Source: Halobacillus amylolyticus (GTDB lineage: Bacteria > Bacillota > Bacilli > Bacillales > Halobacillaceae). Taken from it: DNA of 64,000 nt. This document shows positions 35,980 to 45,239 of this stretch, piece by piece. The notes under the pieces are model-generated. The model was not told the origin of the DNA, ran no database searches, and saw only the letters and a list, made by a program, of their open reading frames with translations. The number at the start of each line of letters is the position of its first letter. Position 1 is the stretch's first letter. Location of the stretch: contig NZ_CP095075.1 of the NCBI RefSeq assembly GCF_022921115.1, positions 1,964,001 through 2,028,000 on the forward strand. Direction: 5' to 3'. Both the position numbers and the translations under genes were made by a program.

Positions 35980-37044
35980 TTACAAAAAGTTACTTTTATA
36001 TATAATGTTTAGATTCACAACATTTTCATAGTAGAAATACACGAGGTAACAGACAATAATTCCGTAATAAACCAGCTTTTCGTCTCTTTCCCTAAAAAGT
36101 TTGACAACCCATGAGACAAGAATCAATTGATAAAGCCCGAAATAGACGTTAAAGCGGGCAAAGATCCAATTTTGAGTAGCAACAACCATAAACACACAAC
36201 CTATTAAACACATATTAATAATCACATCACTATTAGGGAAAATCTCTCGTAATTTATTACGTCCCAAATAGGCAATTAAAAGCGGAACCAAATCAACAGC
36301 AACCCTAAGTAAATTGGCTCCACCCTCTGCAAAATCTTCGTATCCCCCATATTGAGTACCTTCAATTGCGGTGAATAGCAGTGCTGAAAACTGCTCGTAT
36401 CCCATGACAATAAGGATGGAAAAAACAATGAGTGCTATGGTCGCTTTTGACCAGACTTTCACTTGTACTAAAAAATAAATTGGCAATAAAATAAGAGCAC
36501 TCAGGTGAAATAATGATGCGAAAAGAATGACGATCATATATTTAGTAAAGCTGGCTTCTATTAAAAATTTAATCGCTGTGAAAGCAATCGCAGCTGCTAA
36601 GGCCTGCCTGACTCCATTCATGGAAACAAGAAATAAACCACCTGTAATGTAAACATAAATACTTAATTCTAGCATTCTCGAATAATTGTAGAGCACAACG
36701 ATGACTAGTGAATTGGTTATAAAAGCTGTCGTTATGAGTAATAGTTGTGGATCATTGGAAACATATTTCAACAACATCTGCAGTAGACCAAAGCCTATAT
36801 CTTTCTGGGATTGGATAAACTCCCATGTAAACGTGTTGACTTCATAGGTGTGCTTATAAAAATAGGTATCACCGATATTTGATCTTAGACCAGATACAAC
36901 TACAAGTGACGACAAGGCCGCAGTAATAAGTAATTTATTAGGTCTAATCCATGTGACCGTATTATATTGAACCGAAACAGCTCCAAGCTTGGCTAATAAA
37001 GCAAAGCCAAAAACGAGCGCCAGATTCATCCAAAGTATAGTCAT
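35980..37044 (-). CDS. epsG: EpsG-family polysaccharide polymerase-like membrane protein
   Basis: A 354-residue protein with about ten membrane segments, typical of the EpsG family (Wzy-like). Markers include VVSGLRSNIGDTYFYKHTY near residue 50-70 and the large loop FTAIEGTQYGGYEDFAEGG. It is expected to polymerise repeat units on the outer face of the membrane. Position between the GT genes and galE resembles the epsG place in B. subtilis, whose protein is 367 residues. Confidence 0.85.
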   Translation of the reverse strand: MTILWMNLALVFGFALLAKLGAVSVQYNTVTWIRPNKLLITAALSSLVVVSGLRSNIGDTYFYKHTYEVNTFTWEFIQSQKDIGFGLLQMLLKYVSNDPQLLLITTAFITNSLVIVVLYNYSRMLELSIYVYITGGLFLVSMNGVRQALAAAIAFTAIKFLIEASFTKYMIVILFASLFHLSALILLPIYFLVQVKVWSKATIALIVFSILIVMGYEQFSALLFTAIEGTQYGGYEDFAEGGANLLRVAVDLVPLLIAYLGRNKLREIFPNSDVIINMCLIGCVFMVVATQNWIFARFNVYFGLYQLILVSWVVKLFRERDEKLVYYGIIVCYLVYFYYENVVNLNIIYKSNFL

Positions 37045-37077
37045 AACATTTTCCTTTCAAAGGAAAGCAAAAATTGC

Positions 37078-37968
37078 CTAGTTGAAGGCACCCTTTGTCT
37101 TGTTCATAATATACATATATAACGTGAATCCAAATGGCACAGCCAATATGGCTAATCCCTTATTGGGTGACTCTTTAATAAATTTTGTATTTTTGCACAT
37201 CAAGCTGCTTGATACATAGTGAATTGCCTGTCTATATTTAAATAGTAGACTGGCAAAAGATAATTTCATTAATTCTTTACGGTAAAAAGCAAAGCCTTTC
37301 GGGTTGCTGCGATATTGTTTTAGCATATTATTTGATGAACCATCCGGAAGATATTCTACACAACATAGAGTTTCATTCATTAATAACATCTCGTACTCTT
37401 CATCAAGCCTATAATATTTATATGCTAATCCTACATACTTTTCATTCGTAAATATGGGATAGGGATAGTGCTTTGTTAACTCTGTACGATAGACTAATTT
37501 CTTGTCCCCTGTTACTCCATATTTGTTATATAAATCAAACAATGTAGATTGATGAATCTGTTCAGGGAACGGGGTACCGATGATTTTTTGATCGGTATAA
37601 GAATCAAGCCCTATGATTCCACTAACTTTATCACTGCCGTTCTCCTTCCAATACGTAACAATCTTGTCGACCGCTTCTGCCGGCATATAGTCATCAGAAT
37701 CAATACAAACATTTAGTTCTGTATCAATGATTTCATAAGCCGTATTATGGGCCCCGTGCATCCCCTGATTGTGCTGGTAATGATAAGTAATGGGTATCAT
37801 TGCTTCATCGATCCATCTCCTGACCAACTCTTCTGTCTCATCCGTTGATCCATCATCAATAATTAGCCATGTAAAGTCATCATTCGTTTGTTTTATTAAG
37901 CTTTCATAACATGTCTGAAGGCAATAAGCACGATTATATGTTGGGGTAAAAACAGTTAACGTCTTCAG
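37078..37968 (-). CDS. Glycosyltransferase family 2 with a probable CTG start
   Basis: The intact domain begins KTLTVFTPTYNRAYCLQTCY then WLIIDDGSTDETEELV and VCIDSDDYMPAEAVD, a complete GT-A fold of about 296 residues. The only in-frame candidate start that keeps the N-terminus is CTG at 37968, because an in-frame TGA lies three codons upstream and no ATG, GTG or TTG occurs before the TTG at 37827, which would remove the first catalytic strand. CTGA overlaps the stop of the preceding gene the way ATGA usually does, and AGGTGG lies nine bases upstream. Either CTG is used or the start codon is mutated. Confidence 0.78.
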   Translation of the reverse strand: MKTLTVFTPTYNRAYCLQTCYESLIKQTNDDFTWLIIDDGSTDETEELVRRWIDEAMIPITYHYQHNQGMHGAHNTAYEIIDTELNVCIDSDDYMPAEAVDKIVTYWKENGSDKVSGIIGLDSYTDQKIIGTPFPEQIHQSTLFDLYNKYGVTGDKKLVYRTELTKHYPYPIFTNEKYVGLAYKYYRLDEEYEMLLMNETLCCVEYLPDGSSNNMLKQYRSNPKGFAFYRKELMKLSFASLLFKYRQAIHYVSSSLMCKNTKFIKESPNKGLAILAVPFGFTLYMYIMNKTKGAFN

Positions 37969-39083
37969 CTTACCTCACCACCTAAATCAATATAGGAAGT
38001 TTGTGCGTGGGAAGCTGTTTTTCGGATATCATATCCTTTTTGGTGTAGGGCACTTCTGTCAATTGTTCTCACAGGAGTTTTTGAAATTTGTTCTTGAATC
38101 GCATTCAACCACAGTTTTTGCTCTTTTAAAGACAATCGCCTTACTAAATTAAGCCCCATATCTACTTCCGATGTAATGGTGTCTGCAATAATACAAGGCA
38201 AACCAGCGTTTTGAGCTTCTATCAGAGTTACGGGTAATCCTTCATGAAGGGAAGGGAAAACAAATAAGTCATAGGCCTGGAGCAATCGATGGATATCTTT
38301 TCGAACCCCCAGGACCTTAACCTTACTTTCTATCCCTAGTTCTGTAATCTTTTCTTTAATCTGCGATTTTAAAGGACCGTCCCCGACTAAAATGAGCCTC
38401 GTATTTGGATGAACTTTAGTTAATTTGGCAAACACATCTATTAGAAATAGATGATTTTTCTGCTGGGCAAACCTGCCTACATGTCCTAATACAAAAGAAT
38501 TATGCTCCAATCCCAGCTGTTCTCTTATTTTAGTTCGAGCCTCTGTAGAATAGATAAACCTATCACAATCAACACCATTTTTTAAGATAAAGGCTTGATC
38601 TGATCTGCCTCCAAACAACCATTTTGCTGCAGCATTTGAACATGCATACAGATGAGTTGCATGCTGTCTAATAGTGCTCCCGGCAAGAAATTTATATAAT
38701 TGAGAGGCGATTCCGCCCTCACTCCGAGTGTTATGACTGTGGGCAATCCGGACAGGTACTCGCGCTTTCTTTGCCGCATGCAGAACAATTCCGCTCATTT
38801 TATCCATGTGAGAGTGAACAATTTTGTAGGTTTGATTGGTTTGAAAAAAGTTTGCCAGTGCCTTTTTATACCCTTGATGCCCTACATCCGTCACATACGG
38901 AATCCTGTGGATGACCCCACCCATCGAGGTAATTTCTGAATCAAAAACACCTTCCTTACATGTTAAAAAGTCGAATTGGACTTTTGAACGATCTATATTT
39001 CGATACAAATTCATGATCAATGTTTCCGCTCCACCGCGATTCATGTTAACTACTACATGCAATACCCTTAATGGACGGCCCAT
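37965..39083 (-). CDS. Glycosyltransferase family 4 (EpsF-like)
   Basis: A 372-residue GT-B enzyme: VLHVVVNMNRGGAETLIMNL, HSHMDKMSGIVLHAA, VLGHVGRFAQQKNHLFL and VFPSLHEGLPVTLIEAQNAG. It is similar to the EpsF-like protein at 30716-31870. It starts four codons before the stop of the preceding GT4 gene and ends overlapping the next GT2, so translation is coupled through this part of the operon. Confidence 0.87.
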   Translation of the reverse strand: MGRPLRVLHVVVNMNRGGAETLIMNLYRNIDRSKVQFDFLTCKEGVFDSEITSMGGVIHRIPYVTDVGHQGYKKALANFFQTNQTYKIVHSHMDKMSGIVLHAAKKARVPVRIAHSHNTRSEGGIASQLYKFLAGSTIRQHATHLYACSNAAAKWLFGGRSDQAFILKNGVDCDRFIYSTEARTKIREQLGLEHNSFVLGHVGRFAQQKNHLFLIDVFAKLTKVHPNTRLILVGDGPLKSQIKEKITELGIESKVKVLGVRKDIHRLLQAYDLFVFPSLHEGLPVTLIEAQNAGLPCIIADTITSEVDMGLNLVRRLSLKEQKLWLNAIQEQISKTPVRTIDRSALHQKGYDIRKTASHAQTSYIDLGGEVS

Positions 39084-40225
39084 TCTTTCACCTCTCCTTC
39101 TCCCATATATGTTTGATAGATCTGTCTATTTCTAGCTAATATATGGTTAACACTATATGTTGAGAGAACGACTCTTCTTCCATTTTTACCTAGCTGCTCT
39201 TTTACATCGACCATCCTTGCCAACATTTCGATCTTGTTAGCAAATTGATCGATATCATTTTTGTCAATAATCCAACCATTAAAATTGTTATGAACCAGTT
39301 CACGATGTCCCCTATTTTCAATAGCTACTACTGGGAGTCCACAAGCCATCGCTTCCATAACATTTACAGGAAGCCCTTCACGAAGACTTGAGCCAACGGC
39401 CACATCACTTATTGAGACAAGTTCTTTAATATCTTTTCGAAACCCTAAAAAATCTACCATGTGACTAATCCCTAGCTTTACTGCTAACTCTCGGCAGTTC
39501 TCTAACAATGCACCTTCACCAGCCAACAAAAGCCTTGCCTGTGGTACCTTATCTCTGATTCGAGCTAGTGAATGAAGCAGCAGCTGCTGATTTTTATTTT
39601 TATTAAATTCAGCTGCGTAAAATAATAAAAAGTCATTTGGACGATACCCAAATGACTTCCTGATTGCTACTCTTCGATTGTCACTTAGTGGTTTAAAAAC
39701 ATCTGTGTCAACTCCTACCCCGTTGACTAGCTCAATGGTTCGCGCCTTAAATCGTTTACTTGCTAACTGGTAGTCTTCTTGATTAATCGTAATCAGGCAA
39801 TCTGTATTATGTGCAAGAATTTTTTCAATAGGGTAATAAATCAGCCAGTTAGTAAGCGGGGCACCTTTACAAAAGTGAAAACCGTGTGCTGTGTAAATCA
39901 TTTTTGTGCCTTGCTTTCTAGCATTTCGTGCCGCCAACCTGGTAATCACTCCACCCATAGGTGTATGACAATGGATAATTTTATAGTTGTTCTCATTCAT
40001 GATCGCTTTCAACCCGTTGTAGGCTTCTACATTTTTCAAATCAAGCGGTGATCGTCGGATGGGAATGGTAAATTTTTTGTCAACATATGGGAGATCGGTG
40101 GTTCCACTGGCTGCAACGTGTACTTCCCAACCTTGTTCTTTAAACCATTTTAAATAGGGTAAATGAAAGGCTTTAAAATGATAATCTACCGTCGCGCAAA
40201 ATAAAACCTTATTGATCACATGCAT
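39068..40225 (-). CDS. epsD: Glycosyltransferase family 4 (EpsD-like)
   Basis: A 385-residue GT-B protein: ATVDYHFKAFHLPYLKWF at the N-terminus, YTAHGFHFCKGAPLTNWLIY, then FYAAEFNKNKNQQLLLHSL and REGLPVNVMEAMACGLPVV. The AHGFHF motif and overall pattern are those of EpsD of B. subtilis (381 residues). ATG 40225 is chosen for its AAAGGTGG site; an earlier start at 40255 would overlap galU. It probably adds the first sugar after the priming step. Confidence 0.87.
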   Translation of the reverse strand: MHVINKVLFCATVDYHFKAFHLPYLKWFKEQGWEVHVAASGTTDLPYVDKKFTIPIRRSPLDLKNVEAYNGLKAIMNENNYKIIHCHTPMGGVITRLAARNARKQGTKMIYTAHGFHFCKGAPLTNWLIYYPIEKILAHNTDCLITINQEDYQLASKRFKARTIELVNGVGVDTDVFKPLSDNRRVAIRKSFGYRPNDFLLFYAAEFNKNKNQQLLLHSLARIRDKVPQARLLLAGEGALLENCRELAVKLGISHMVDFLGFRKDIKELVSISDVAVGSSLREGLPVNVMEAMACGLPVVAIENRGHRELVHNNFNGWIIDKNDIDQFANKIEMLARMVDVKEQLGKNGRRVVLSTYSVNHILARNRQIYQTYMGEGEVKEWAVH

Positions 40226-40244
40226 CACCACCTTTGCTTCTTTT

Positions 40245-41123
40245 TTATGTGGCAAATTCCTTTTCCAAAACTGTAGAAAGATAGTCTAATAAATCGTCCT
40301 TTAAATCTTCACGTTCGAGGGCTAATTCAATCGTTGTTTTAATAAATCCCATTTTTTCACCGACATCATAACGTCTCCCTTCAAAGTCATAAGCATAGAC
40401 GGCCTCATATTTATTCAACTCTGCTATGGCATCTGTCAGTTGGATCTCATTACCCGCTCCAGGCTTTTGCTTGCTTAGGATATCGAAAATTGTCGGTGTA
40501 AGAATATAGCGACCTAGTATCGCCAAGTTAGAAGGGGCCTTATCTTGATGTGGCTTTTCTACTAACCCTCGGACATTGAAAAGGCGAGTATCTACCATAC
40601 TGCCATCTACAATCCCGTATCGAGATACCTCTTCTTTCTTAACGGTTTGAACGCCGAGGGTCGATGACTTGTAACGATCATATTGATTTGTCAGTTGTTT
40701 TAAGCATGGAATTTCCGCTCGGACGATGTCATCACCTAACAGAACAGCAAAAGGCTCCTCACCAATAAATTTACGCGCACACCAAATAGCATGTCCCAAT
40801 CCTTTAGGTTCCTTCTGTCGAATATAGTGAATATCGACTAGTTTTGATGATTTTTGCACTTCACTTAATAAGTCGAACTTTCCTTTATCCATAAGGTTCT
40901 GTTCTAACTCGAAAGAATGATCAAAGTGATCTTCAATCGCTCTTTTCCCTTTTCCAGTCACGATAATGATATCTTCAATTCCAGCTTCTATTGCTTCTTC
41001 AACAATATATTGAATGGTCGGCTTATCGACAATAGGCAGCATTTCTTTGGGCATCGCTTTTGTGGCAGGAAGAAACCTTGTCCCTAATCCTGCAGCAGGG
41101 ATTATAGCTTTTTTTACTTTCAT
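40245..41123 (-). CDS. galU: UTP-glucose-1-phosphate uridylyltransferase
   Basis: A 292-residue enzyme with [37 protein letters not shown] and [20 protein letters not shown], all standard for GalU/GtaB. It makes UDP-glucose, the donor for glucosyl transfer and the substrate of GalE. Bacillus usually keeps gtaB elsewhere; a copy in the eps operon gives local supply. Length is the family norm. Located between EpsC-like and EpsD-like genes. Confidence 0.92.
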   Translation of the reverse strand: MKVKKAIIPAAGLGTRFLPATKAMPKEMLPIVDKPTIQYIVEEAIEAGIEDIIIVTGKGKRAIEDHFDHSFELEQNLMDKGKFDLLSEVQKSSKLVDIHYIRQKEPKGLGHAIWCARKFIGEEPFAVLLGDDIVRAEIPCLKQLTNQYDRYKSSTLGVQTVKKEEVSRYGIVDGSMVDTRLFNVRGLVEKPHQDKAPSNLAILGRYILTPTIFDILSKQKPGAGNEIQLTDAIAELNKYEAVYAYDFEGRRYDVGEKMGFIKTTIELALEREDLKDDLLDYLSTVLEKEFAT

Positions 41124-41137
41124 TTATTTATCTCCTT

Positions 41138-42967
41138 TTAGCTCGTAATCGGCACAATTGGCGTTTGTTCGGCTTCAGCGTGATTCGCGAGATTGACTAA
41201 CTTCTCTCTTAAAGCTTCCTTATTTAATGTTTCATAAATAGAAATCATTTCTTCTATTTCTTCGATGTAAAGCTGGATTGTTTTTCCGATATAAATTTTT
41301 GGATACACTTGATTCTTATAAACTTCATCCGCCTTCAGCAGCTCTTCAAACAGTTTCTCCCCAGGCCTTATGCCACTAAACTCAACCCCAATTTCCTCGA
41401 GGGTGTTTCCCGATAGTTTGATTAAGTTTTTAGCAAGGTCAACAATCTTCACGGGGGCGCCCATATCTAGCACAAATATTTCCCCGCCTTTTGTTAATGC
41501 ACCAGCTTGGATAACTAATCGTGATGCTTCTGGGATCGTCATAAAATATCGCACCATTTCCGGATGTGTGACGGTCACAGGGCCGCCTTTTTCAATCTGT
41601 TCTTTAAACAACGGAATCACACTGCCACGGCTCCCAAGAACATTGCCGAACCGTACTGCTACAAACTTAGTTTCGCTTTTTTGATTCATGTTTTGTACAA
41701 TCATTTCTGCTAATCTTTTCGTTGCTCCCATAACACTGGTAGGATTAACAGCTTTATCTGTTGATATCATGACAAATGTACTCACATCGTGCCAACTAGC
41801 AGCTTTGGCAACATTCCATGTTCCTATTACATTATTTTTTACGGCTTCATCTGGGTTCCGCTCCATTAACGGTACATGTTTATGAGCAGCTGCGTGATAA
41901 ATGACGTCAGGATGATGAAAACCAATGACGTTCATCATTTTCACTTCATCCTGAATATCAGCAATTTCCGTAATAAACTCTACTCCAGTATCAGCAAAGC
42001 TTGATCTCAGTTCCTTTTCTATTGAATAAATACTATTCTCCCCATGGCCCAATAGAATCAGCCTTTTCGGATGGAATTTGGAGACCTGTCTCGTAATTTC
42101 AGAGCCAATTGATCCTCCTGCACCAGTAACTAGGACAACTTTGCCTTTGACATAATCCGAAATACTATCTGTATCCAAAACAACAGGCTCCCTGCCTAAT
42201 AGATCTTCTACTTCCACATCCCGGAACTGTTTGACCGAAACTTTCCCTGTTACCAGGTCCTCTAGCATCGGTAAAATTTGCGTTTTGGCTTCTGTTTTTG
42301 CACATTCCTTAAAAATCACATTCAACTCCTGCTTGTTTAATGAAGGAATGGCGATGATAATATTTGCGATCTCCAACTCGTCAACAATTTTCTCAATCTC
42401 GCTTACACCACCTGCGACCGGAATTCCTAAAATATCTAGACGATGCTTCTTAAAGTCATCATCAACGAAGGCAATAGGTGCTAGACGAGAGTCATTGCTC
42501 TTTTGCAATTGCCTGACAACCATAGTTCCAGCAGATCCGGCTCCTACAATTAAGGCCCGTTTATGATTTAGTTCCGGCAAGATAAATGAATTTCGATACA
42601 CTCGCCATAAAAAACGCGATCCTCCTATTAATAAAATATGAAGCATCCACGTGAGTGTCAGCATTTTTATAAAAATTGCCTGGAACACGATGAACTGAAC
42701 AACTCCTGTAACCAGCAGCGAATAGGTCACAGTTTTAAATATAATGAGTAATTCCCCGACACTTGCATATTCCCATACCTTTTTATAAAGGTTTAATTTA
42801 AATGAAAAATACAAGTGGCTTACTAAGATGGCCATCATAGTAATGAGGAATGACAGTGTCATCGCGTAAAAGCTTGAATTCACTAGTAATCGGCTGATAA
42901 AGAGAGAAATGAGTACAATACATGAATCAATGAAAATAAATAGAGACAGTCTTTGTCGATATGTCAT
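41138..42967 (-). CDS. epsC: UDP-sugar 4,6-dehydratase, long membrane form (EpsC/CapD-like)
   Basis: About 609 residues: four N-terminal membrane segments, a CoA-binding-like domain (ALIVGAGSAGTMVVRQL), then the dehydratase domain (VLVTGAGGSIGSEITRQ, HAAAHKHVPLMERNPDEAV, STDKAVNPTSVMGATKRLAE with the T/M-K catalytic pair). It converts UDP-GlcNAc to the 4-keto-6-deoxy sugar used by EpsN and EpsM. Size fits EpsC (598). I chose ATG 42967 behind AAAGGAG over the TTG at 42991. Confidence 0.9.
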   Translation of the reverse strand: MTYRQRLSLFIFIDSCIVLISLFISRLLVNSSFYAMTLSFLITMMAILVSHLYFSFKLNLYKKVWEYASVGELLIIFKTVTYSLLVTGVVQFIVFQAIFIKMLTLTWMLHILLIGGSRFLWRVYRNSFILPELNHKRALIVGAGSAGTMVVRQLQKSNDSRLAPIAFVDDDFKKHRLDILGIPVAGGVSEIEKIVDELEIANIIIAIPSLNKQELNVIFKECAKTEAKTQILPMLEDLVTGKVSVKQFRDVEVEDLLGREPVVLDTDSISDYVKGKVVLVTGAGGSIGSEITRQVSKFHPKRLILLGHGENSIYSIEKELRSSFADTGVEFITEIADIQDEVKMMNVIGFHHPDVIYHAAAHKHVPLMERNPDEAVKNNVIGTWNVAKAASWHDVSTFVMISTDKAVNPTSVMGATKRLAEMIVQNMNQKSETKFVAVRFGNVLGSRGSVIPLFKEQIEKGGPVTVTHPEMVRYFMTIPEASRLVIQAGALTKGGEIFVLDMGAPVKIVDLAKNLIKLSGNTLEEIGVEFSGIRPGEKLFEELLKADEVYKNQVYPKIYIGKTIQLYIEEIEEMISIYETLNKEALREKLVNLANHAEAEQTPIVPITS

Positions 42968-43070
42968 CTTTTTTGGCTCCTTTCCTAGCAATAACCCCTC
43001 TATAAATTGACTCTATTTGCGAATGCTGTATATAGTGGGATTTATGATCGATGAATGTTGAATAAAGTCC

Positions 43071-43108
43071 TTAGGAAGATAGTTTTGGTGAAAAAACCAA
43101 CTTCCTAA
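43071..43108 (-). terminator. Hairpin between the eps leader RNA and epsC
   Basis: TTAGGAAG (43071-43078) pairs with CTTCCTAA (43101-43108), with TTGG/CCAA inside. It could be a terminator that an upstream leader RNA overcomes, since it lies inside the operon and epsC follows. Confidence 0.5.
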
Positions 43109-43109
43109 A

Positions 43110-43260
43110 GATTTTAAATAGGGCATTTAACCCATCCTCACACCATACTAATGCGACTAGCGCTAAGGTCTATTTCAACCCACAGCATGGCCGAGTGCCT
43201 CCATTGATAATGGCAAGGAGACATCGCCTGAATAATTACCTTTTAACGAAAATTAATTCT
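43110..43260 (-). ncRNA. Candidate eps-associated RNA (EAR)
   Basis: The 327-bp gap between epsB and epsC has no gene. In B. subtilis the EAR element, needed for full-length eps transcription, sits in exactly this gap. The minus-strand sequence here is G-rich and structured, with TGCTGTGGGTTGAAATAG, GCGCTAGTCGC and GTGTGAGGATGGG blocks, and is followed by a hairpin at 43071-43108. I cannot run a covariance search, so the bounds are approximate and the assignment rests on location, length and structure. Confidence 0.5.
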
Positions 43261-43294
43261 TTATAACGAACGATAAGGTAAAAAAATAATAGGG

Positions 43295-43966
43295 CTACCT
43301 TTTCTTATTCATAATGGCTCCAACCACGTTTGCATGGGCAAGATCCAAAACTTTTTTTGCTTCCGCTGCTTTTTTAAAATCTGTTTTTCCATGATTAAGG
43401 ATTAATATGACCCCATCACATTGATTGGCTAACACCCTTGTTTCAGTGGATAACAATACAGATGGTGAGTCGATTAAAACGATGTTATACAGATCCCCCA
43501 CCTTTTTTAACAACTCGGACATATTGTTACTTCCAAGGAATTCTGAAGGATTAGGCGAGCTTGTTCCACTAGTTAAGATGTCCAAGCTTCCCATACCCGT
43601 TCTAAAAATCGACTCTTCAAGATTGGCGTGGCCAGTCAGAATGTCTGTTAAACCGATATCGTTTGTCGTTTTAAAAATAGTGTGCAAATATGAATCTCTT
43701 AAATCTGCATCGATTAAGAGCACCTTTAACTTTTGCTGGGCCATAGAAACGGCTAAATTTGCGATCGATGTTGATTTACCTTCCTTTTTTCCTGGTGAGG
43801 TAAGAAGGAAAAGTCGCTGATCTCTGTTTTCTGTTAAAAACTGAATGTTGGTGCGGATCGTCCTAAATTGTTCAGAAATGAGAGATTCGGGATTGGAATA
43901 AGTGACAAGATTTCTTTTTTTAACAGAAGAAGCTTTATTCATTCTATTTAATATCAACAGATTCAC
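43295..43966 (-). CDS. epsB: Capsular/exopolysaccharide tyrosine kinase (EpsB/CpsD-like)
   Basis: A 223-residue BY-kinase: SPGKKEGKSTSIANLAVSMA (Walker A), VLLIDADLRDSYLH (Walker A'), and VLIDSPSVLLSTE (Walker B). The N-terminus carries NPESLISEQFRTIRTNIQF as in EpsB. It works with EpsA, the activating modulator, to control chain length and phosphorylate sugar enzymes. The C-terminus (VVGAIMNKKR) lacks the usual tyrosine cluster. The frame starts inside the end of epsA; a TTG at 43957 behind GAGGTG is another possible start. Confidence 0.88.
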   Translation of the reverse strand: MNLLILNRMNKASSVKKRNLVTYSNPESLISEQFRTIRTNIQFLTENRDQRLFLLTSPGKKEGKSTSIANLAVSMAQQKLKVLLIDADLRDSYLHTIFKTTNDIGLTDILTGHANLEESIFRTGMGSLDILTSGTSSPNPSEFLGSNNMSELLKKVGDLYNIVLIDSPSVLLSTETRVLANQCDGVILILNHGKTDFKKAAEAKKVLDLAHANVVGAIMNKKR

Positions 43967-44684
43967 CTCTTAATTCTACTTCCTCATTTCGCTGCTTCTT
44001 TTTCCTAATCGTACTGTTTCTCTTATTCATAGGGGAGACAAAGCCAATAACAGGGATCTCCAAGTATTCTTCCACATCTTCTCTGTTTTTCACGGTACTA
44101 TCCAAAGTATCTAATAGGAAAACCAGACCGATCCCTGTCATTACACCGAACAGAGCTGCGAGGATAACGGTGCGGCTTTGATCCCCGTTGATAGGAAAGG
44201 GGTTTTCCTTAGCCTCCGATAATAATTGAACTTGGTCAAAATCCAAAATGTTTACAATCTCATTTTTATAAACCTTTGCGGTGGCATTTGCAATCTCTAC
44301 CGCTCGTTTCGGGTCTGTCGCTGTCACCGATATTCGAATTACCTGGGAATCCTCAAGCTGGCTAACCTCAATTTGGCTTGCAAGACTTCCAGCTGACTGA
44401 CTAAGCTGTAACTCCTCTCTTACTTCCTCCATAATGATGGGATCTTTGATCATAACCATCAGTGTATTCATGTTGTCATCTTCTGTACTTAAAATCATGC
44501 GGGTTGATGATTCATAGAGAAGAGTATTGTTTACATGGTTATAACCCAATCCGGCTAACGTTGTAAGTATAGTAATTAGAATAATAATCCAAAAGCGATT
44601 CTTTATTACATCAAAATATTCCTTTAAATTAATCTCTTTTCCTCTGCCATCATCATTAAAGTTAACTTGTTTCATTCTACTCAT
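43944..44684 (-). CDS. epsA: Chain-length modulator of the tyrosine kinase (EpsA/Wzz-like)
   Basis: A 246-residue protein with two membrane segments (FWIIILITILTTLAGLGY and TVILAALFGVMTGIGLVFLL) enclosing an extracellular loop, then a cytoplasmic tail (EEYLEIPVIGFVSPM) that contacts EpsB. ATG 44684, preceded by AAAGGTGG, is the real start; an earlier in-frame start at 44738 lies inside a SinR-type palindrome. It is the first gene of the eps operon, about 115 bases after the predicted transcription start. Confidence 0.88.
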   Translation of the reverse strand: MSRMKQVNFNDDGRGKEINLKEYFDVIKNRFWIIILITILTTLAGLGYNHVNNTLLYESSTRMILSTEDDNMNTLMVMIKDPIIMEEVREELQLSQSAGSLASQIEVSQLEDSQVIRISVTATDPKRAVEIANATAKVYKNEIVNILDFDQVQLLSEAKENPFPINGDQSRTVILAALFGVMTGIGLVFLLDTLDSTVKNREDVEEYLEIPVIGFVSPMNKRNSTIRKKKQRNEEVELRGESVDIK

Positions 44685-44720
44685 GAATACCACCTTTACT
44701 ATGCTGTCGTTTAAACATTC

Positions 44721-44736
44721 ATTCTTTATAAAGAAC
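44721..44736. promoter_or_regulatory. SinR-type operator in the eps leader
   Basis: ATTCTTTATAAAGAAC, a near-perfect palindrome downstream of the predicted start of transcription and 37 bases before the epsA start codon. Confidence 0.7.
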
Positions 44737-44807
44737 AAAAAGACTAAAAAAATATACTGGGTACCAAGTTATGATGGATTATCCTCTAATGCGAGGCTTC
44801 TTCTCTT

Positions 44808-44836
44808 ATTTTAGTTCTTTATATAGAACATGTCAA
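44808..44836 (-). promoter_or_regulatory. Sigma-A promoter of the eps operon with an operator in its spacer
   Basis: On the minus strand TTGACA (44836-44831), a 17-base spacer and TAAAAT (44813-44808). The spacer is TGTTCTATATAAAGAAC, so the SinR-type palindrome (44814-44829) fills the spacer. Transcription should start near 44801. Binding there would block polymerase. Confidence 0.75.
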
Positions 44837-44887
44837 TAGTAAAAGACAAATCTCATGCTACTAAGGTGTTCCTAACACTTAATTAAG

Positions 44888-44949
44888 AAAGAACACTGTT
44901 CAGTAGTCTATTCATTTTAATATGATATAAGATATTCTTTATAAAGAAC
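44888..44949. promoter_or_regulatory. Further SinR-type sites upstream of the eps promoter
   Basis: An AAAGAAC half-site at 44888-44894 and a full palindrome ATTCTTTATAAAGAAC at 44934-44949. The rest of the 44739-45239 gap holds no gene; its right side must contain the promoter of the rightward gene at 45240. Confidence 0.62.
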
Positions 44950-45239
44950 AATTTGGTTAAGTGAATACTACCACTTAATCTTTAGAATGTCCATAGTTAT
45001 TTAAATGCTATAGTTTATTTTACACTTCTTTGTCGATTCCTTTGTCAGGCTATTTATTACTGATTATTATGGTACTATATACCGAATCTATGTGTCTAAG
45101 ATCATTAATAAAACTGGCTTTTCGTGGTGTTTGACGATCGATCAACCTCATTAGGAAACTTCTTTTATAGCACGAATAAAGGAATGCCTGCTGAATATGA
45201 ATGAAAAAGACAGGTTCTATATGATGAAGGGGGAACACC

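Noticed and set aside
44684..44738. Earlier start for epsA at 44738
   Set aside because: It falls inside a SinR-type palindrome and has no ribosome site, while ATG 44684 has AAAGGTGG at proper distance.
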